The notes beneath the pieces were generated by a model. The model was not told the DNA's origin and searched no databases. It saw nothing but the letters and a program-made list of their open reading frames with translations. The translations under genes and the position numbers were made by a program. DNA of 64,000 nt from Apis mellifera (taxonomy: Eukaryota > Arthropoda > Insecta > Hymenoptera > Apidae): contig NC_037638.1 in NCBI RefSeq assembly GCF_003254395.2, positions 13,909,086 through 13,973,085 on the forward strand, written 5' to 3'. Below, piece by piece: positions 12,685 through 25,290 of this stretch. Every line of letters starts with the position of its first letter. Position 1 is the first letter of the stretch.

Positions 12685-13399
12685 TACGAAATTTCGATGT
12701 CAAAAAATCGAAACTTTTTTTCCTTAGAAACATTTTTTCCTTAAAAACGCAAATTCGAAACTTAATTTGATGTTTTTTTCATGTTTTCCCATATAAATAC
12801 AATATATAGAATTAACATATAGAAATTCCTTCTATTTTTTTACAAACATATAGAATTTACTTTTTACATTGAATATTCTATGCGCAAAGAAAGCGAATTT
12901 TTTTTTTTATTGCTAACTATATTACAAATATTGTGCTTTTTAATATTTTCCATAATATTCCCAGCAAATATCCCAATTTTCGCTTCAAAATCAAAAATTA
13001 GAAAAGAATAGAAATAAAAAAGAAAATTGAGTGTGTTTAGAAAAATTATTTTTCATTAAATATTCTTCATTAAATAAGTTTCCGTGAAAACTTTGAAATG
13101 TCTATTTCGCGAGAAAGCAAATAAGAGAAAAATTCATTAAATTAAAAATTTCTCATTAATGCATAATAGAAACCGATATACCATCTCATTATCAGATGAT
13201 AAAAAAATAAGAAAAACAATTATATAGTAACAATTATATACAAGTATATTTGTACATTTTATCGTGATTTTCTCTTAAAATTATCTTTAAAATTTTTGTT
13301 AAAATAAACATTTTCATTTATTTTATTTTTAGTTTTTTAATGCATTCAAAGTAAAATTATATATAGAGCATTTCAAAAATGTCTAAACTAAAAATTCAT
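12685..13399. other. AT-rich stretch without recognisable gene
   Basis: A/T-rich DNA with short poly(T) runs. Nothing assignable was seen. Confidence 0.6.
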
Positions 13400-13710
13400 G
13401 ATGTAACACACATTTTACCACTAGATTAATACATCTATTATTCACTTTGTTATATTATCATCAGTATGAATGATCAATTGATCACTTACTAATTCAATAC
13501 TATAATTCAGCAATTCCAGAAGAGATCTTTAAATTATCTTTCCGTTAAAAATATTTACGACTCTAAAAAGATCCGATTTTCTTATGATAAATTCTATTTT
13601 GATGATAAATAAAGATTTCATTCTTTGCTGTAAATTTCTAGCTTCTGTATTTTTTTTAAAAACACTAAAATAAAATAATATTTATTATTAAACAAATATT
13701 TTTTATATTA
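13400..13710 (+). repeat. Rep-F copy 1
   Basis: Pairs with the reverse complement of about 15600-15930. Shared blocks in order are ACATCTAT, a TATCATCA block, TGATCAATTGATCACT, CAGCAATTCCAGAAGAGAT (counterpart TAGCAATTCTAAAAAAGAT), AAAAAGATCCGATTTTCTTA and GCTTCTGTATT. It forms a loose inverted pair with a 1.9 kb spacer. Class unknown. Confidence 0.65.
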
Positions 13711-14039
13711 ATTAATAATTAATCATGTTATTTTGTAGAGATTCACTTCAAATAGCAGCTAATGTTACAAATGTTAATATTAGCGTATTTTTCTATTATT
13801 GATAAAACATTATCAACGCGATGATCGTGGGTGATCATTAATTCTGTGATATTACCCGTATTGTATATATAAATAGCGAATGTCCGTAATTCATTGCTTT
13901 TTTTTTAAAATGTGAATTTTATATAATTGTTTATATCGCATATAAGTCGCATTTCCATTGCATTATATTAATAACTAAAACATCTTATATTATAATATTC
14001 TATACTTATTTGCATTACAAAACAAAATTCTCGACTGAT
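13711..14039. other. AT-rich stretch without recognisable gene
   Basis: Spacer between Rep-F copy 1 and Rep-A copy 1. No features were seen. Confidence 0.5.
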
Positions 14040-14500
14040 TCTGTCTGATTTTTAATTGTATTCTGACCTGTACTCTATTTGGGCTGAATTATATTTATCT
14101 ATCTAATTTGAACTTTGTTTCGATGATTTTGGAAATCTGTCACGGGTTTTGAATCTTCAAATTATATTCAGCGAAAACTAAAAAAAATTTTAAAAAATCA
14201 ATGATCACATTGGAAGTGGTTTCTGAAAATGAGCGTTCGCGGAATTATATCGCAGCGTGTGAGAATCTTATGATCGCTTTTGATTATCTGTTGTAAAACA
14301 TTTGGCATAAAAAATATGAAGTGCGAAGTGTTATATCTCAATCTTGACTACTATTGAAAATTTGGAAAATATAAAAGAATTGTTCCTTCTCATAAATTAC
14401 TAAAATCTACACTATTGAAATTGCTGGAACTATTGAAAATAAAATTCAAACTATCTGGTTGTTTCACAAATCAATTTTAGATTTCATTTCTAAAAGCTTC
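14040..14500 (+). repeat. Rep-A copy 1
   Basis: Member of a three-copy family with about 37.48-38.29 kb and 42.34-43.11 kb. Shared blocks are TTTAATTGTATTCTGA, a GCTGAATTATATTTATC block, CACATTGGAAG-GGTTT, a GTGAGAATCTTATGATCGCTT block, CTCATAAATTA, then ACTATTGAAAATAAAATTCA followed by a GTTTCACAAA block. Non-coding in all frames examined; class unknown. Confidence 0.6.
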
Positions 14501-14931
14501 GAAAATTATTGCGTTTTTGAACTTTCGTATACATTCATTTCAGTGCATTACAAATGAAGCATATAATAGTGATAAAAGATATCAAGTTTTTTTTTTGTGT
14601 GACATTCCCAATTTAACAAAAATTCTTAAAATTAGGGGGCTGAAAAAAAATGCCATCGAGATTGAATGTGAAGAGGAACACAAACTTTATATCCTTATAA
14701 ATTTAAGAATTTAAAAGTTTGTTGATTTTTAAATACTTATTCTTATTAATACTATTTAAATTAATAAAATTCTCAAAAACTTTATAAATTCAGTGAATTT
14801 TCATTCCATTTGCATACGGATATTTAATTTTATTAACATTAATTCATATATATAATTTTATTATATAATTTTATTAACATTAAAATTTTATAATAAAAAA
14901 TAATTTTATTATTATTTTATAATATGAATCA
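14501..14931. other. Unassigned 65-codon frame and AT-rich DNA
   Basis: A plus-strand frame at 14517-14714 (TTG start) encodes a comparatively charged string with IEIECEEEHKLYILINLRI at its end. A TTTCAG lies just inside it, as an acceptor splice site would appear. No family was recognised; low-confidence coding. Confidence 0.3.
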
Positions 14932-15012
14932 TAGTGCGCATTTACTATATGAAATAAAGATTACTATAAATAAAGATTACTACTATATATGAAATATAGT
15001 AAATGCGCACTA
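14932..15012. repeat. 19-bp perfect inverted repeat (81-bp hairpin element)
   Basis: TAGTGCGCATTTACTATAT at 14932-14950 is exactly reverse-complemented at 14994-15012, around a 43-base spacer that itself holds an AAAGATTACTA direct repeat. The GTGCGCA core stands out in DNA this AT-rich. It could be a tiny MITE or a stable RNA/DNA hairpin. Confidence 0.95.
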
Positions 15013-15599
15013 AAATGGAATATTTTAATATATTCTGAATATTGGCCAATACGATAGAAACGTAAAAACTACATCAAAGATATCAAAACTAAAGTAGGGG
15101 ATTAAGGATAAGTCATATGGATAAAAATTCGACAAGGTCATAAAAAACCATAATTTCTAAAAATCTTATATATATATTTTCTAATAGAACGTTCATCGCT
15201 TACGATCTGTCAATAATTGACTCTTGAATCCAGTGACATATTTAATATATTTGCTTGTTTTAAACTTGTTTTAATGAAGTAATATTGTAATAGCTTTTGT
15301 AATTTAAAATTTAGAAAATTTACAATTCTTTTAATAAAAGTAAAAAAATGAAAATTTTACGTCGAAAACAGTGAAAGTCAAAGTTGTGATATTGTAAAAA
15401 TGGCAAATAATTTTTGACTTTGGCTATAACTATTGCATATAAGATTGTATATAATACAGGTGCTTCAATGAAGATGAATTGTTCACACGATATGCAATCA
15501 TTGCAAATCGTTAAGAATATCGACAATAGAAGAAAATGGTACCATTAATGTTCACGTCTAATGTAAATTTCATTCTAATGTAAATTTCATTACAACATA
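15013..15599. other. AT-rich stretch, unassigned 68-codon frame
   Basis: A minus-strand frame at 15320-15526 includes CNDCISCEQFIF, a Cys-containing segment, then a hydrophobic end. No known family fits, and it is probably chance. A short direct duplication (CTAATGTAAATTTCATT) occurs at about 15557-15591. Confidence 0.4.
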
Positions 15600-15930
15600 A
15601 TATGATTAATTATAAATTGATTTAAAAAATATTTTTTTAGTAATATAATTTATTCTAATATTTCTCAAAATGAATGCAGAAGCAACAATATTACATCAAT
15701 GAATGGATACATGGAATACAATGGAATCTTATTTATCATATAGGAAATAATATAAATATAAGAAAATCGGCTCTTTTTAGTATCATCAATATTTTTAATG
15801 TAGGGATAATTTAAGAATCTTTTTTAGAATTGCTAAGTCAGTGATCAATTGATCAGTATTGATGATAGTGTAACGAAATGAACGATAGATGTGTTGACCT
15901 GATAATACAGTGTGTATTATTTTTCAATAA
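15600..15930 (-). repeat. Rep-F copy 2 (inverted)
   Basis: The reverse complement aligns by eye with 13400-13710 through the TGATCAATTGATCACT, AGCAATTC, CCGATTTTCTTA and GCTTCTG blocks. Non-coding. Confidence 0.65.
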
Positions 15931-16379
15931 TATGTTATTTATAATTTATTTACATTAATTTATCAAAAATTAGTTCGTCTGTCAATGTTAAGAAAGAATA
16001 TTCAGAAGATAATGACTCAGTGACACATTTTAAAGCTCAAATTGAATTTTCGATGATTGATTTTATCTATTTATTGGTGATATATTGTTTCTTAATTTAA
16101 TATAGATTGTAATACATATTTTTTTTTTATTCCAAATATGTAGTATTGATTGTTCGTTTATTAAAAAGTTTTATATTGGTTTTATTCCACAATTTTATTA
16201 CAATAACAATTAATTAATTTATTCGTTGTTCGTTTATAATTCGATATAATTTTTTATAGATAAAAAAATATTTGTTATATTCATGTATATTATTTGTTAT
16301 ATATTTGTTATATTTGTTATATTCATATATATTATATTCATATATATTTTCTTCGAAATATATTGCTTAGAATTGTTCG
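15931..16379. other. AT-rich stretch with TTTGTTATAT repeats
   Basis: AT-rich, with a short tandem of ATTTGTTATA/ATTCATATATATT units at about 16270-16350. No gene was seen. Confidence 0.55.
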
Positions 16380-16600
16380 TGTTCGATTAGAGGCTCGTAT
16401 TCAACATTATTATCGCGATTACATTGAGTTACGCGCTTCATGATTGACCAGTATTCTTTGTTAATAATAATTTAATAATCATCACAAAATTGAAATGAAG
16501 ATTTTTGCAAAGAAAAATGTTGTTTAAAATTAAGAAATTTCTCAGGAATTTCTAGTTTACGGATGTTAGGATATTTTTGGGATATCTTATACATACATAT
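16380..16600 (+). repeat. Rep-C 3'-end fragment
   Basis: Resembles the segment following Rep-C at 27600-27870: a CGATTAGGCTTCATGATTGG-like block (here GCGCTTCATGATTGACCAG), TTAATAATAATTTAATAATC, and ATTTTTGCAAAGAAAAATG followed by a TTGAAATTA-type block. Truncated at both ends. Confidence 0.5.
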
Positions 16601-19600
16601 ATTCAAAATATATTCAAATACCAAGATTTTTTATTAATAGAATTTTTTTTTGGAATTAAGTTAATAATAAATATTTCATATTGTTTTCTCATTATAAAAT
16701 ATAATTATGTTATACGAACGTGATTTTAGTCAAATATATGTTAATTGATATATTAGAAATATTTAATCACTTATTGTACTGCATTAATAGAAATAAAGTT
16801 AAATTTAATTTTGGTTACTTAAATTGATTTGTTGAAAAAAAAAAATATTAAATTTATTTTTAAATTAATTAATTTCAGATAATTTAAACATATTTATGAA
16901 TATAATATACAATTTTTATTTTATAAAAAATTCAATACTTGAATATTTTTAAAATTTTTTTGCAAGATTTAAGATTTTTAGAAATCATAGAAAAATCAAT
17001 CATTACTTTAAATAAAGAACTTAGCAGCATATTTGAAAGGAGCACATTAGCTAATTCAGTTTTGTTTTTTTCTTTTTAATTTCATGAATCGTGTGTAATA
17101 ATGATTCATTTTAGAACTTATTCTCTTTCAAGAATTTATATTTTCGTTAGATAGCAATATTGAAAAACGCGAACGAAGATTTGTTTAGTAAATTTGAAAT
17201 GCAAATATTTATATATTTATTAATATCTATATTAGTCTTAGACTTCAACTTCAAGGAAATATAAATTTATAAATGAGAATCTTATATATTTCAATGTGAT
17301 AATGATTGTAGGGGAGTATATACTCAATTTTAAAAAGTTTAGTCAATTTTAGTCAGATTAAAGATTTCATTAATAGTAGTGATTTATCTCGTATATTCGC
17401 GTTGCTCCATTTGATTCTAATCCTTTCTTTGATTGTTTTTAACAAAAAGAGAAAGATGTGATTTTAGATTTTAGTGATATAAAGGATAACTAACACTTGC
17501 TAAATCTATAAAGGAGCAACGTAGTTGCAAGCGATAAGTCTATTGTTTTATTGTCATAGTTGAGGAAAGTTTTATCGAAGCGAGACAAATCAGTTAACCT
17601 CCAAAACAACATGTAATAATTTCATAGAAACAATTTCGCGAAATATTTTTGATTAATCGTTATAAAATTTTAATTTCAATCATTGGTGACTTCCGTAGAA
17701 TTTCCGGTGAATTCCGTAGATTCAATCATTAAGAGAATCAATAAAATAACAGAGATTCAATCATGGAATTCAAATCAAATATCTGCAAAACCATTCAAGT
17801 TGTGTGAAATTGTTATGACGAAACACATTGCATTAGATAATATGACTGGAGTAACTTCTATATTAAATTATATTCGACGATTCTCTGAAATTGATAAACA
17901 AAACTGATTAATATGCAACTGATCAATATCAATATCCAGTCATAATCCAATCATTCAGTATGATCTACAATATCGATTCGAATTCGACTATTTTGTATTA
18001 TTTTATACATTCACATAGCATTTATCAGTCTCATTATTCCATGAAAATTGGATGATTCTGAGAATTGATAAGTATATCACGTCAATTACGTTTGTAGATA
18101 TCTCGATAGATATCTGAAATGAAAATCCGTTATGTGAGAATTGCGTTTCCACCATGAAAAGTATGCTTCATTGGGTTACATGATTAGTCTACTTTCAGAT
18201 TCAAAAATTATTGTAAAATGCGATTTCTTTCTGCATTACATAAATGATTAAGGAATGAATACCAAAGAATGAAATTATTAAGAATAATGTTCTTGAATAT
18301 TAAATCTCGTTTTTAACATTCAGAAATATCAGAATGAGTGATAAATTTAACTGAATTTTACGTACTTAAAAAATTCACGCGTGAATGACATCATCATCAT
18401 TCATGAATAAGAATATTGCACAAAACATTATACATAGAAACACACAGTGCAACCGCATAAAATCCAAGGATACGGATTATCTGATAATAACTAATAACTA
18501 ATAATCTTATCGAATCCAATTTTCTCATTTTGGCTCATTTTTCTATTAAAAGCGAATTATTGGTTTTTATACGACTGTAATTATTCAAATAGATTGCACA
18601 AATATTTATCGCTTGACACTTTTACAAAAGATCAAAATCATCTCTATAAGATAGAACCGATCCAATTTTATCTTTCTTATCTTTCTTATTATTAAAATGA
18701 TCTTTCAATATATAATTCAAATAAACAATTCTCTCTCATTGAAATGACGCTTAAGAAAAATGACAGTTCTGAATCTAGAATAGTTAAAGAATTTCAAAGA
18801 GCAATGAATAAATTCAAACAAATGAAAGGAAGATTAGAATTCCAAGAATAAGAGTACTAGTTCCAAGACTTTGTGATTTATCAGATCTTAAAGATCTCAA
18901 GATTCGGTTGAAACTAGACAAATTTTAATTTGATCATCACTTGTATATAACATAATTAGCATAATATAATTAACATAAGATACTAAATCTCCAGACATAT
19001 ACATGATTCCATTTTTTCAAGTCCCATTTTTGACTTTTTGCAGATTTGAAAGTGAATGACAATCGTAATAAAGTTTTGTTCTAGTTAAACATATTTATAT
19101 AAAACATAGTTGAAATTACTAGATTCTCGTAGAATTATCTAAATATATCTTAGAAACAAATAATATAAAAGAAATATTTGCTCCATATACACAATTGAAA
19201 CTAGTAATCTTGCCACTAGTAATATTTAGTAATATTTAATACAATAATTCAAATGTTCAGTGAATTTGATTTTTGTTAATTTAATTTTGTTAATTTGTTT
19301 TTAGTAAATTTAATCTAATTTAGACTGATTTTTCGAACTAATTATAAAAAAAAATCTTAATTTTGTGCGGCATTCCACAAAATCAACCAATTTCTAAAGA
19401 TCTTCAGGATTAACCATAGAAAAAATAACACGTATTACTATTAACACGTATTAATGATAAAAAATTATAAATTTTTACTATGGTGATTTCTAAACTAAAA
19501 GTTTTATATTAAAAAAAATTTCTTAAATTATATTATAATCATTCAATTAATTATTATAAATTATTCAATTTAACCACAATTTATATATAAGTAACACATT

Positions 19601-21500
19601 TATAATAACACATATATAATATATAACATATATAATAACACATTTTTTATGAGAGTAGATCCATTTGATTATTGATTAAAAATTCAAAATTTGAAGTAAT
19701 TATATAAATAAGATACTATTTAAATTCTATTATTAATCTATTATTTATTTTCAAAATCACGTTATCTCAATTTAATATCATATATTACCAATAAATCAAA
19801 TATGAAATCAAAAATATGAAATCAAAAATATATATTTTGATACATATAATATCGATTACACAAAAAATCATATATTCATAAAAGAATAACATAAATATCA
19901 TAAAAAATGAATAATAAAAAATAATATACTGCGCAATTGTGTGTATAGAATATAATTATCACAGAAGAACTGTTATTTAATAATCGTTCATAAATCTATT
20001 AATGTTTTCATTGACATAACGGAATTTTCGGTGCAATTATTTCGCAGTACTCAATAACAGTAATATTTCAATATTTATTTCAAAAAAGAAACCAACTAAC
20101 AAATAAGAATGACGAAAAAGAAATTAAAAAAGTAGAAGAGATAAATAAATAATAAAGGAAAGAGAAAAAATGCGGTTATGTTCATTGTTATGTAATGATA
20201 AAAAAGGAACAGAGCACACGGACTGCGAGTCAATAGAGCTGAAGACTTTCTGAAGAATTTCTATCATGGAAAAAAATAAAATCCATTCCATATGAATATA
20301 AAATATTAATGTTATCGCCTCAATTCCATAATAACAATAGAAAAAAAATTTTTTCTTAGTTTTCTTTTTATTCTGACGAGCATTCATTGCATATGAAAAT
20401 GTAAAGTTCGTAATTTATCTTTATGGCAGTAAGAAACGCAGAATACAATTCTGTAATACGCTCTATTGGTTACATACATACAATGGACAATCTATAAGAT
20501 TCAAATTTGATTTCGATTTAGAGATTCCTTGTTTTTTGCGTTTTGTTTTTTTTAATGTAATATTAATGACAAAAATTTGAATATTTTGAATTTTGATATT
20601 TTTCATGAATTAGTAGTAATCGAGTAAGCAATAGATTATAAAAAATGATGGAAATTGAAATATTTTTGTATTCGTCGTATACATTTTTTTATATTATCTT
20701 GAATTCAATTATTATGAATTATTATGAAAAATTTGATTTCAATGAAAAAGCAATATAAGCAATGTCAATATTAGAATATATAGAATAAATTAAAATATAT
20801 ATTATATATAGAATAATTTATTTGAATAATTTTTTGGACAAAAAATTTTTTTGAATATGAAAAATCAACTGTCATTTTTTCATATTTTGTATACAATTTC
20901 TTTTGAAAATATTTTTTTTCTATCTCCGATAATAGAGATGGAATTAAATATTTTATAATTTAAAATTTTACTTTATCTTGAATCATTATGAAATGAAATT
21001 GTATAAAGAAAGAAAAATAATATTGAAACTTCAAAAATTGATTTCATTGTTTTGAAATGATATTTCATAATAAAAAAATGCTTTCATATTATTATAATCA
21101 TTATATTTCATATAAAACAAAATTATTTCTGATTTCAAAAATACAAATTCAATTGAATTTGTATCTAATATATTTTATATATTTCTATCTAATATATTTT
21201 AATATATTTAATATATTTCAATGATATATTATACAGATTGTGATGATATTAGATAGAAGTTTAAAAATTATATGATAAACAATATGTAATTGAATAAAAA
21301 AATCATAGAAAAAAATTTAAGATAAATTTATGAGCGAAAATAAAATTAAATCTAATGATTCGTTTCGTGAAAAATGTTTCTACACAATTAGAAAATTAAT
21401 TGAATTAATAATTAATATAAATGAATTAGAAAAATGTAAAATATAAATAATTAATGATTGAAATAAATTATAATTAATAATTATAATTATAATTCATTGA
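16601..21500. other. Long AT-rich stretch; 17.4-18.9 kb less AT-rich
   Basis: No gene recognised across 4.9 kb. Within the milder segment a plus-strand frame at 17683-17907 (TTG start, 74 codons) has a balanced amino-acid mix: it begins VTSVEFPVNSVDS and ends near NYIRRFSEIDKQN. It matches no family I know. A minus-strand frame at 20124-20387 (87 codons) is Lys-rich at its start, then hydrophobic, with a Cys/Ser segment in the middle; also unassigned. Both may be chance. Short direct repeats (AAATATGAAATCAA) occur at about 19800-19825. Confidence 0.45.
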
Positions 21501-21990
21501 TAATGTTAAATAAATTATGAAAAAAATAAAAAAAGAAAAAATAAGAAATAAAAATTAAATAAATCTGAAAAGAAAAATTAATTCGGAATGAAATGATTAT
21601 TTATATTAATTAATACTAATTAATATTTTAGAATAGCAATTTATCGCTCGCAATTAATCCCATGTTGTGTTAACAATTAAGGTTTAATTTATACCTTAAT
21701 ATTATTTTCATTTATCTTAATTTATTTATTATAATATATAATATAAATATATAATATATATATATATTTATATTTATATAATATAAATATATAATATATA
21801 TAATAAATAATATAATAATAATAATATAATATATATAATATAATATATAATAATATAATAATAATAATAATGTAAATCTTAAATTTATAATGTGTAACAA
21901 AAATACTCTTATTTCACTTAAAGCTCAAATAAAAGAAATTATATAATTAATTTGTATAAAGAATTGCAACGCTTAATAAGAGAGAGTTTA
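21501..21990 (+). repeat. Rep-D copy 1 with internal TATAA expansion
   Basis: About 100 bp at 21501-21605 is nearly identical to 24021-24130 (A-rich leader, AAATAAATCTGAAAA, then GAAATGAAATGATTATTTA). Similarity continues through TTAATCCCATGTTGTGTTAA, a ACCTTAATATT block and TAACAAAAATACTCTTATTT. A TATAATA-rich expansion of about 150 bp (21720-21870) interrupts this copy. Confidence 0.75.
21720..21870. repeat. TATAATA/AATAAT low-complexity expansion
   Basis: TA, TAA and TATAA units only. It explains a spurious Tyr/Ile minus-strand frame at 21712-21900. Confidence 0.9.
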
Positions 21991-23112
21991 AAATATTGTA
22001 TAATACAAATTTTACATGCAATCCAGTGTAATAATTGAGAAAAATAATTAATCGTACAAGATTTAGATTGGAGTGTATATATGTGTTTTGGCTTGCTATT
22101 ACGATTTCCATCATAATGAATGATGAAATATTTTTAAGTTTAAAATATTTTAAACTTATATTTAACTTATATTTTAAAATATTATTATAAACTTTTTAAT
22201 GAAATATTTTCTTTTTATATGGACAAAATTTTGAAAAAAAAAATTGGAAACCGATTACCCGGTCTCATCAGTGAAAAGGTATCGATATCCACATTCAACT
22301 ATAGATTAAAAAATAAATAAAAAAGTAAATGTGGAGTAGATAAAAGAATAAATAAATGAGTATAAGTTAAAGAATAAATCAAGAAATAAATTTAGAAATA
22401 AATAGATAAAAGAATAAATGAATAAATAAACAAAATATACATTAAAATAATAAACAATATTACATTAAAATAATAAATTATATAATAAGTAAATATAGAA
22501 ATGAGTGAAAATTATGTATTAAGAAATATATTATAAAATAAATGTTTAAATAAATGAATATGCAGATGATTAAATAAATGAAGCGATAAATAAATATTAA
22601 TTAAAAAATAATATAACATACGACAGTAATGTTAAATAAATTTTATTTATTCACACTAAATGATTAAAAAATGTTCTTGATATTAATTTAATTAATTCAA
22701 ATAAATTTTTAATTAAAATATTATAATAATCGATCTTCTTGACACGTAAGTTCGTTAAGAAATGACCGTGGTATCGCATCTTATGTATAGGAGATTGCTG
22801 CTACTGTCTCAAGTTGGACGAAAACATACGTTTTCTACCAATGGGCCAAATCTGATTTATTGAGTACAATGACGAATAATTCAACAATTTTTTTATTACT
22901 AATTTATAACATCGTAATTTATAAGGATAAATATAATTTATTAGAATAAAAAATTGATGTATCTTTAATATTTTTACCGTTTTATCACATCTTTTATAAT
23001 TTATTACAAAAGTAATAAACATAAGTAAAAGTATTATTACGCAGTAATTGATATATTTTTATAAATTAAAACTAAATATCTGTGATAATAATTTTCGATT
23101 CAATTAAAATCG

Positions 23113-23177
<65 letters not shown>

Positions 23178-24014
23178 AATAATAATTATGTATATATATA
23201 TATATATAATATTAAGACAATAATTCAATTTCGATTATAATTATTCAATTATAATTTTATTAAAATATTTTAAATGCCATTTTATGTGAAAAACAATTAC
23301 AGATTATTCATATGCTACGAATTGTTTTATAACCGTTTTATAAATTAAAATTATATTAAAATAAACGATAATGATTGAATTCTTGATTGAAAAGTTCATA
23401 CGAATACGTGCAATACGAATAATATTAGTAATCTCAATAAAAAAACTATCTAAGGAAAAAGCATAAAAAAACTCGGAAGATTAAATAATTTTATTGACAC
23501 AATATTTAATAGAGTCTATAAATTAAGTCGGAATTAGAATAGATAGAATTAAATAATTACTGCGTAATTTAGAAAACACTTGCATTGGCAATACATTCTG
23601 TCGCGATGATTTTCCACGAAAAAGAAATGATGCCATGCGCTATATATATATATATATATATTTTTACTTAGAATTTTTTGATTGGCTAAAACGATGCAAA
23701 TTTATTTATGTTACCGCGCGAAAATTGAAACATTATATAATATAATATTAATTATAGTTTCTTATACATAGAAATCCTATGAGTATCCATTTATAGAGAT
23801 ATATAATAAGAATTAAGCATAAAAATTAATTATCAATAAAAATTAATTGAATTTGAGAGAGTTGAAAATGCAATAAAATAATTTAAGATAAAAATTAAAT
23901 AAATATGTAAAAAGTATAATATAAAATATAATATAAAATATAATATAAATATAATATAAAATATAAAAAAGAAAGGAAATACGAAACTCATTAAATTAGG
24001 AAAAGCTAGAATGT
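21991..24014. other. AT-rich stretch with short GC-richer patch
   Basis: Many AAATAAATGAATAAA-type units at 22310-22600. A slightly GC-richer patch at 22735-22880 opens a 73-codon minus-strand frame (22801-23022) whose C-terminus reads NQIWPIGRKRMFSSNLRQ; unassigned. (TA)n at 23641-23662. No gene was recognised. Confidence 0.5.
23112..23189. repeat. Compound trinucleotide microsatellite (TAA)n(TGA)n(TAA)n
   Basis: About eleven TAA units, then about eleven TGA units, then a few more TAA units, in one uninterrupted trinucleotide phase. Confidence 0.95.
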
Positions 24015-24400
24015 AGAAAATGTTAAATAAATTATAAAAAAAACAAAAGAAAAAAAAATAAGAAATAAAAATTAAATAAATCTGAAAATATGAAAAGAAA
24101 AAATTAATTTGAAATGAAATGATTATTTAAATTAGTGTACAATTGTTTTTACAATGATCTTTTATAGTAATCAATCATTCTTAATTAATCCCACGTCACA
24201 TTGTCAAACAATGAGGTATAAATTGAGTTTAAGTTAATTTATATCTTAATATTTATACCGCATCTATCTTAATATACATTTTAATAATAAATCTTAAAAT
24301 GTATAACAAGCGTAACAAAAATACTCTCGCTTAACTTGAAGCGAAAAGAAAAAATTATATTTAATTTATATCAGAAATTGTAATGTTTAGTAAAAGTAAA
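24015..24400 (+). repeat. Rep-D copy 2
   Basis: Matches 21501-21990 in order but without the TATAATA expansion: the leader, GAAATGAAATGATTATTTA, TTAATCCCACGTCACATTGT, TATCTTAATATT and GTAACAAAAATACTCTCGCT blocks. The cleaner copy shows what copy 1 looked like before the microsatellite grew. Confidence 0.75.
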
Positions 24401-24479
24401 AGCTCGACATATAATCGATAAAAATAAAGAAGAAATTTAAAAAAATCCAACTCTCTATAAATCATTGTAATCCTCATAT

Positions 24480-24770
24480 ATCATGACTTACATCGCTGGA
24501 AGAATTAGAAGATAGATAATTTTAATAATTTCGTGGTCAATCGAGAGTTACGATAACGGCCTAATAGAAGAACTATTTGTCCTAACGACACAGGAAGGAG
24601 CATTGAGTCCACCGAAATCGGATTACAAAGACAAGTTCGACCGCAAGATCTAATTCTCGTCGAGTACTCGAAAGTACCAATCGATCAAAGCGCGGACTCT
24701 TCGATTGACCACTGGAAGTAGAACATCCGTCCAACAATTATTGCCATCGTTGCGTGACAACATATGATTG
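24480..24770 (+). other. GC-richer island with a 53-codon open stretch
   Basis: About 290 bp of clearly higher GC than the flanks. On the plus strand an open run of about 53 codons without ATG spans roughly 24555-24720 between in-frame stops, ending ...SSIDHWK. Its amino acids are balanced (Arg, Asp, Glu, Pro, Gln, Ser), unlike the AT-driven frames nearby. It could be an orphan exon, a remnant of a coding element or a non-coding RNA. No family was recognised and no clear splice sites were found. Confidence 0.3.
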
Positions 24771-25079
24771 ACAATGAATTAAGAAAAGTTAGGAAAAATT
24801 ATCGTAAAATTAATCATAGAGATAAGTACAAAAAGAAATAAGAAATAAACTCTTCGAATATATAAAAATGGAATATATATATATAATATAAAAATGGAAA
24901 TTGGAAATGAAAGTGAAAAATAACGAAAACGAAAGCTATAATAAAACTCAAGATATTTAGATCTATATTAAAGTTAAAATATTGAGATTTTTATTTTTCG
25001 CCTTAAGTTAAACAATGTATTTTTGTTCGCAATAAACTTAATCTATGTATCTATCTTATAATTTAATTTTATAATTATG

Positions 25080-25290
25080 TTTTATTCGAAATGAAATGAT
25101 TATTTAAATTATTTATAAAATGATATTTACAAAAATCTTTTATATTTATCGCTCCATGAAATTAATTTTAGCTTAATTTAAATCTCAAGAAATCTTACGA
25201 ACCTTAAATCTACGATTTCACGTTAAAAATTACACTCACATCTTACTTTGCACGAAAAAAGTTAAAATTAAAAATTATAAATTAAAATCA
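25080..25290 (+). repeat. Rep-D copy 3 (partial)
   Basis: Begins with GAAATGAAATGATTATTTAA as in the other Rep-D copies and keeps a TTTATCGCTC block and a TTACACTCACATCTTACTTT end corresponding to the ATACTCTCGCTTAACTT block. The rest is diverged. Confidence 0.55.

Noticed and set aside
21712..21900. 62-codon Tyr/Ile-rich minus-strand frame
   Set aside because: Entirely within a TATAATA expansion.
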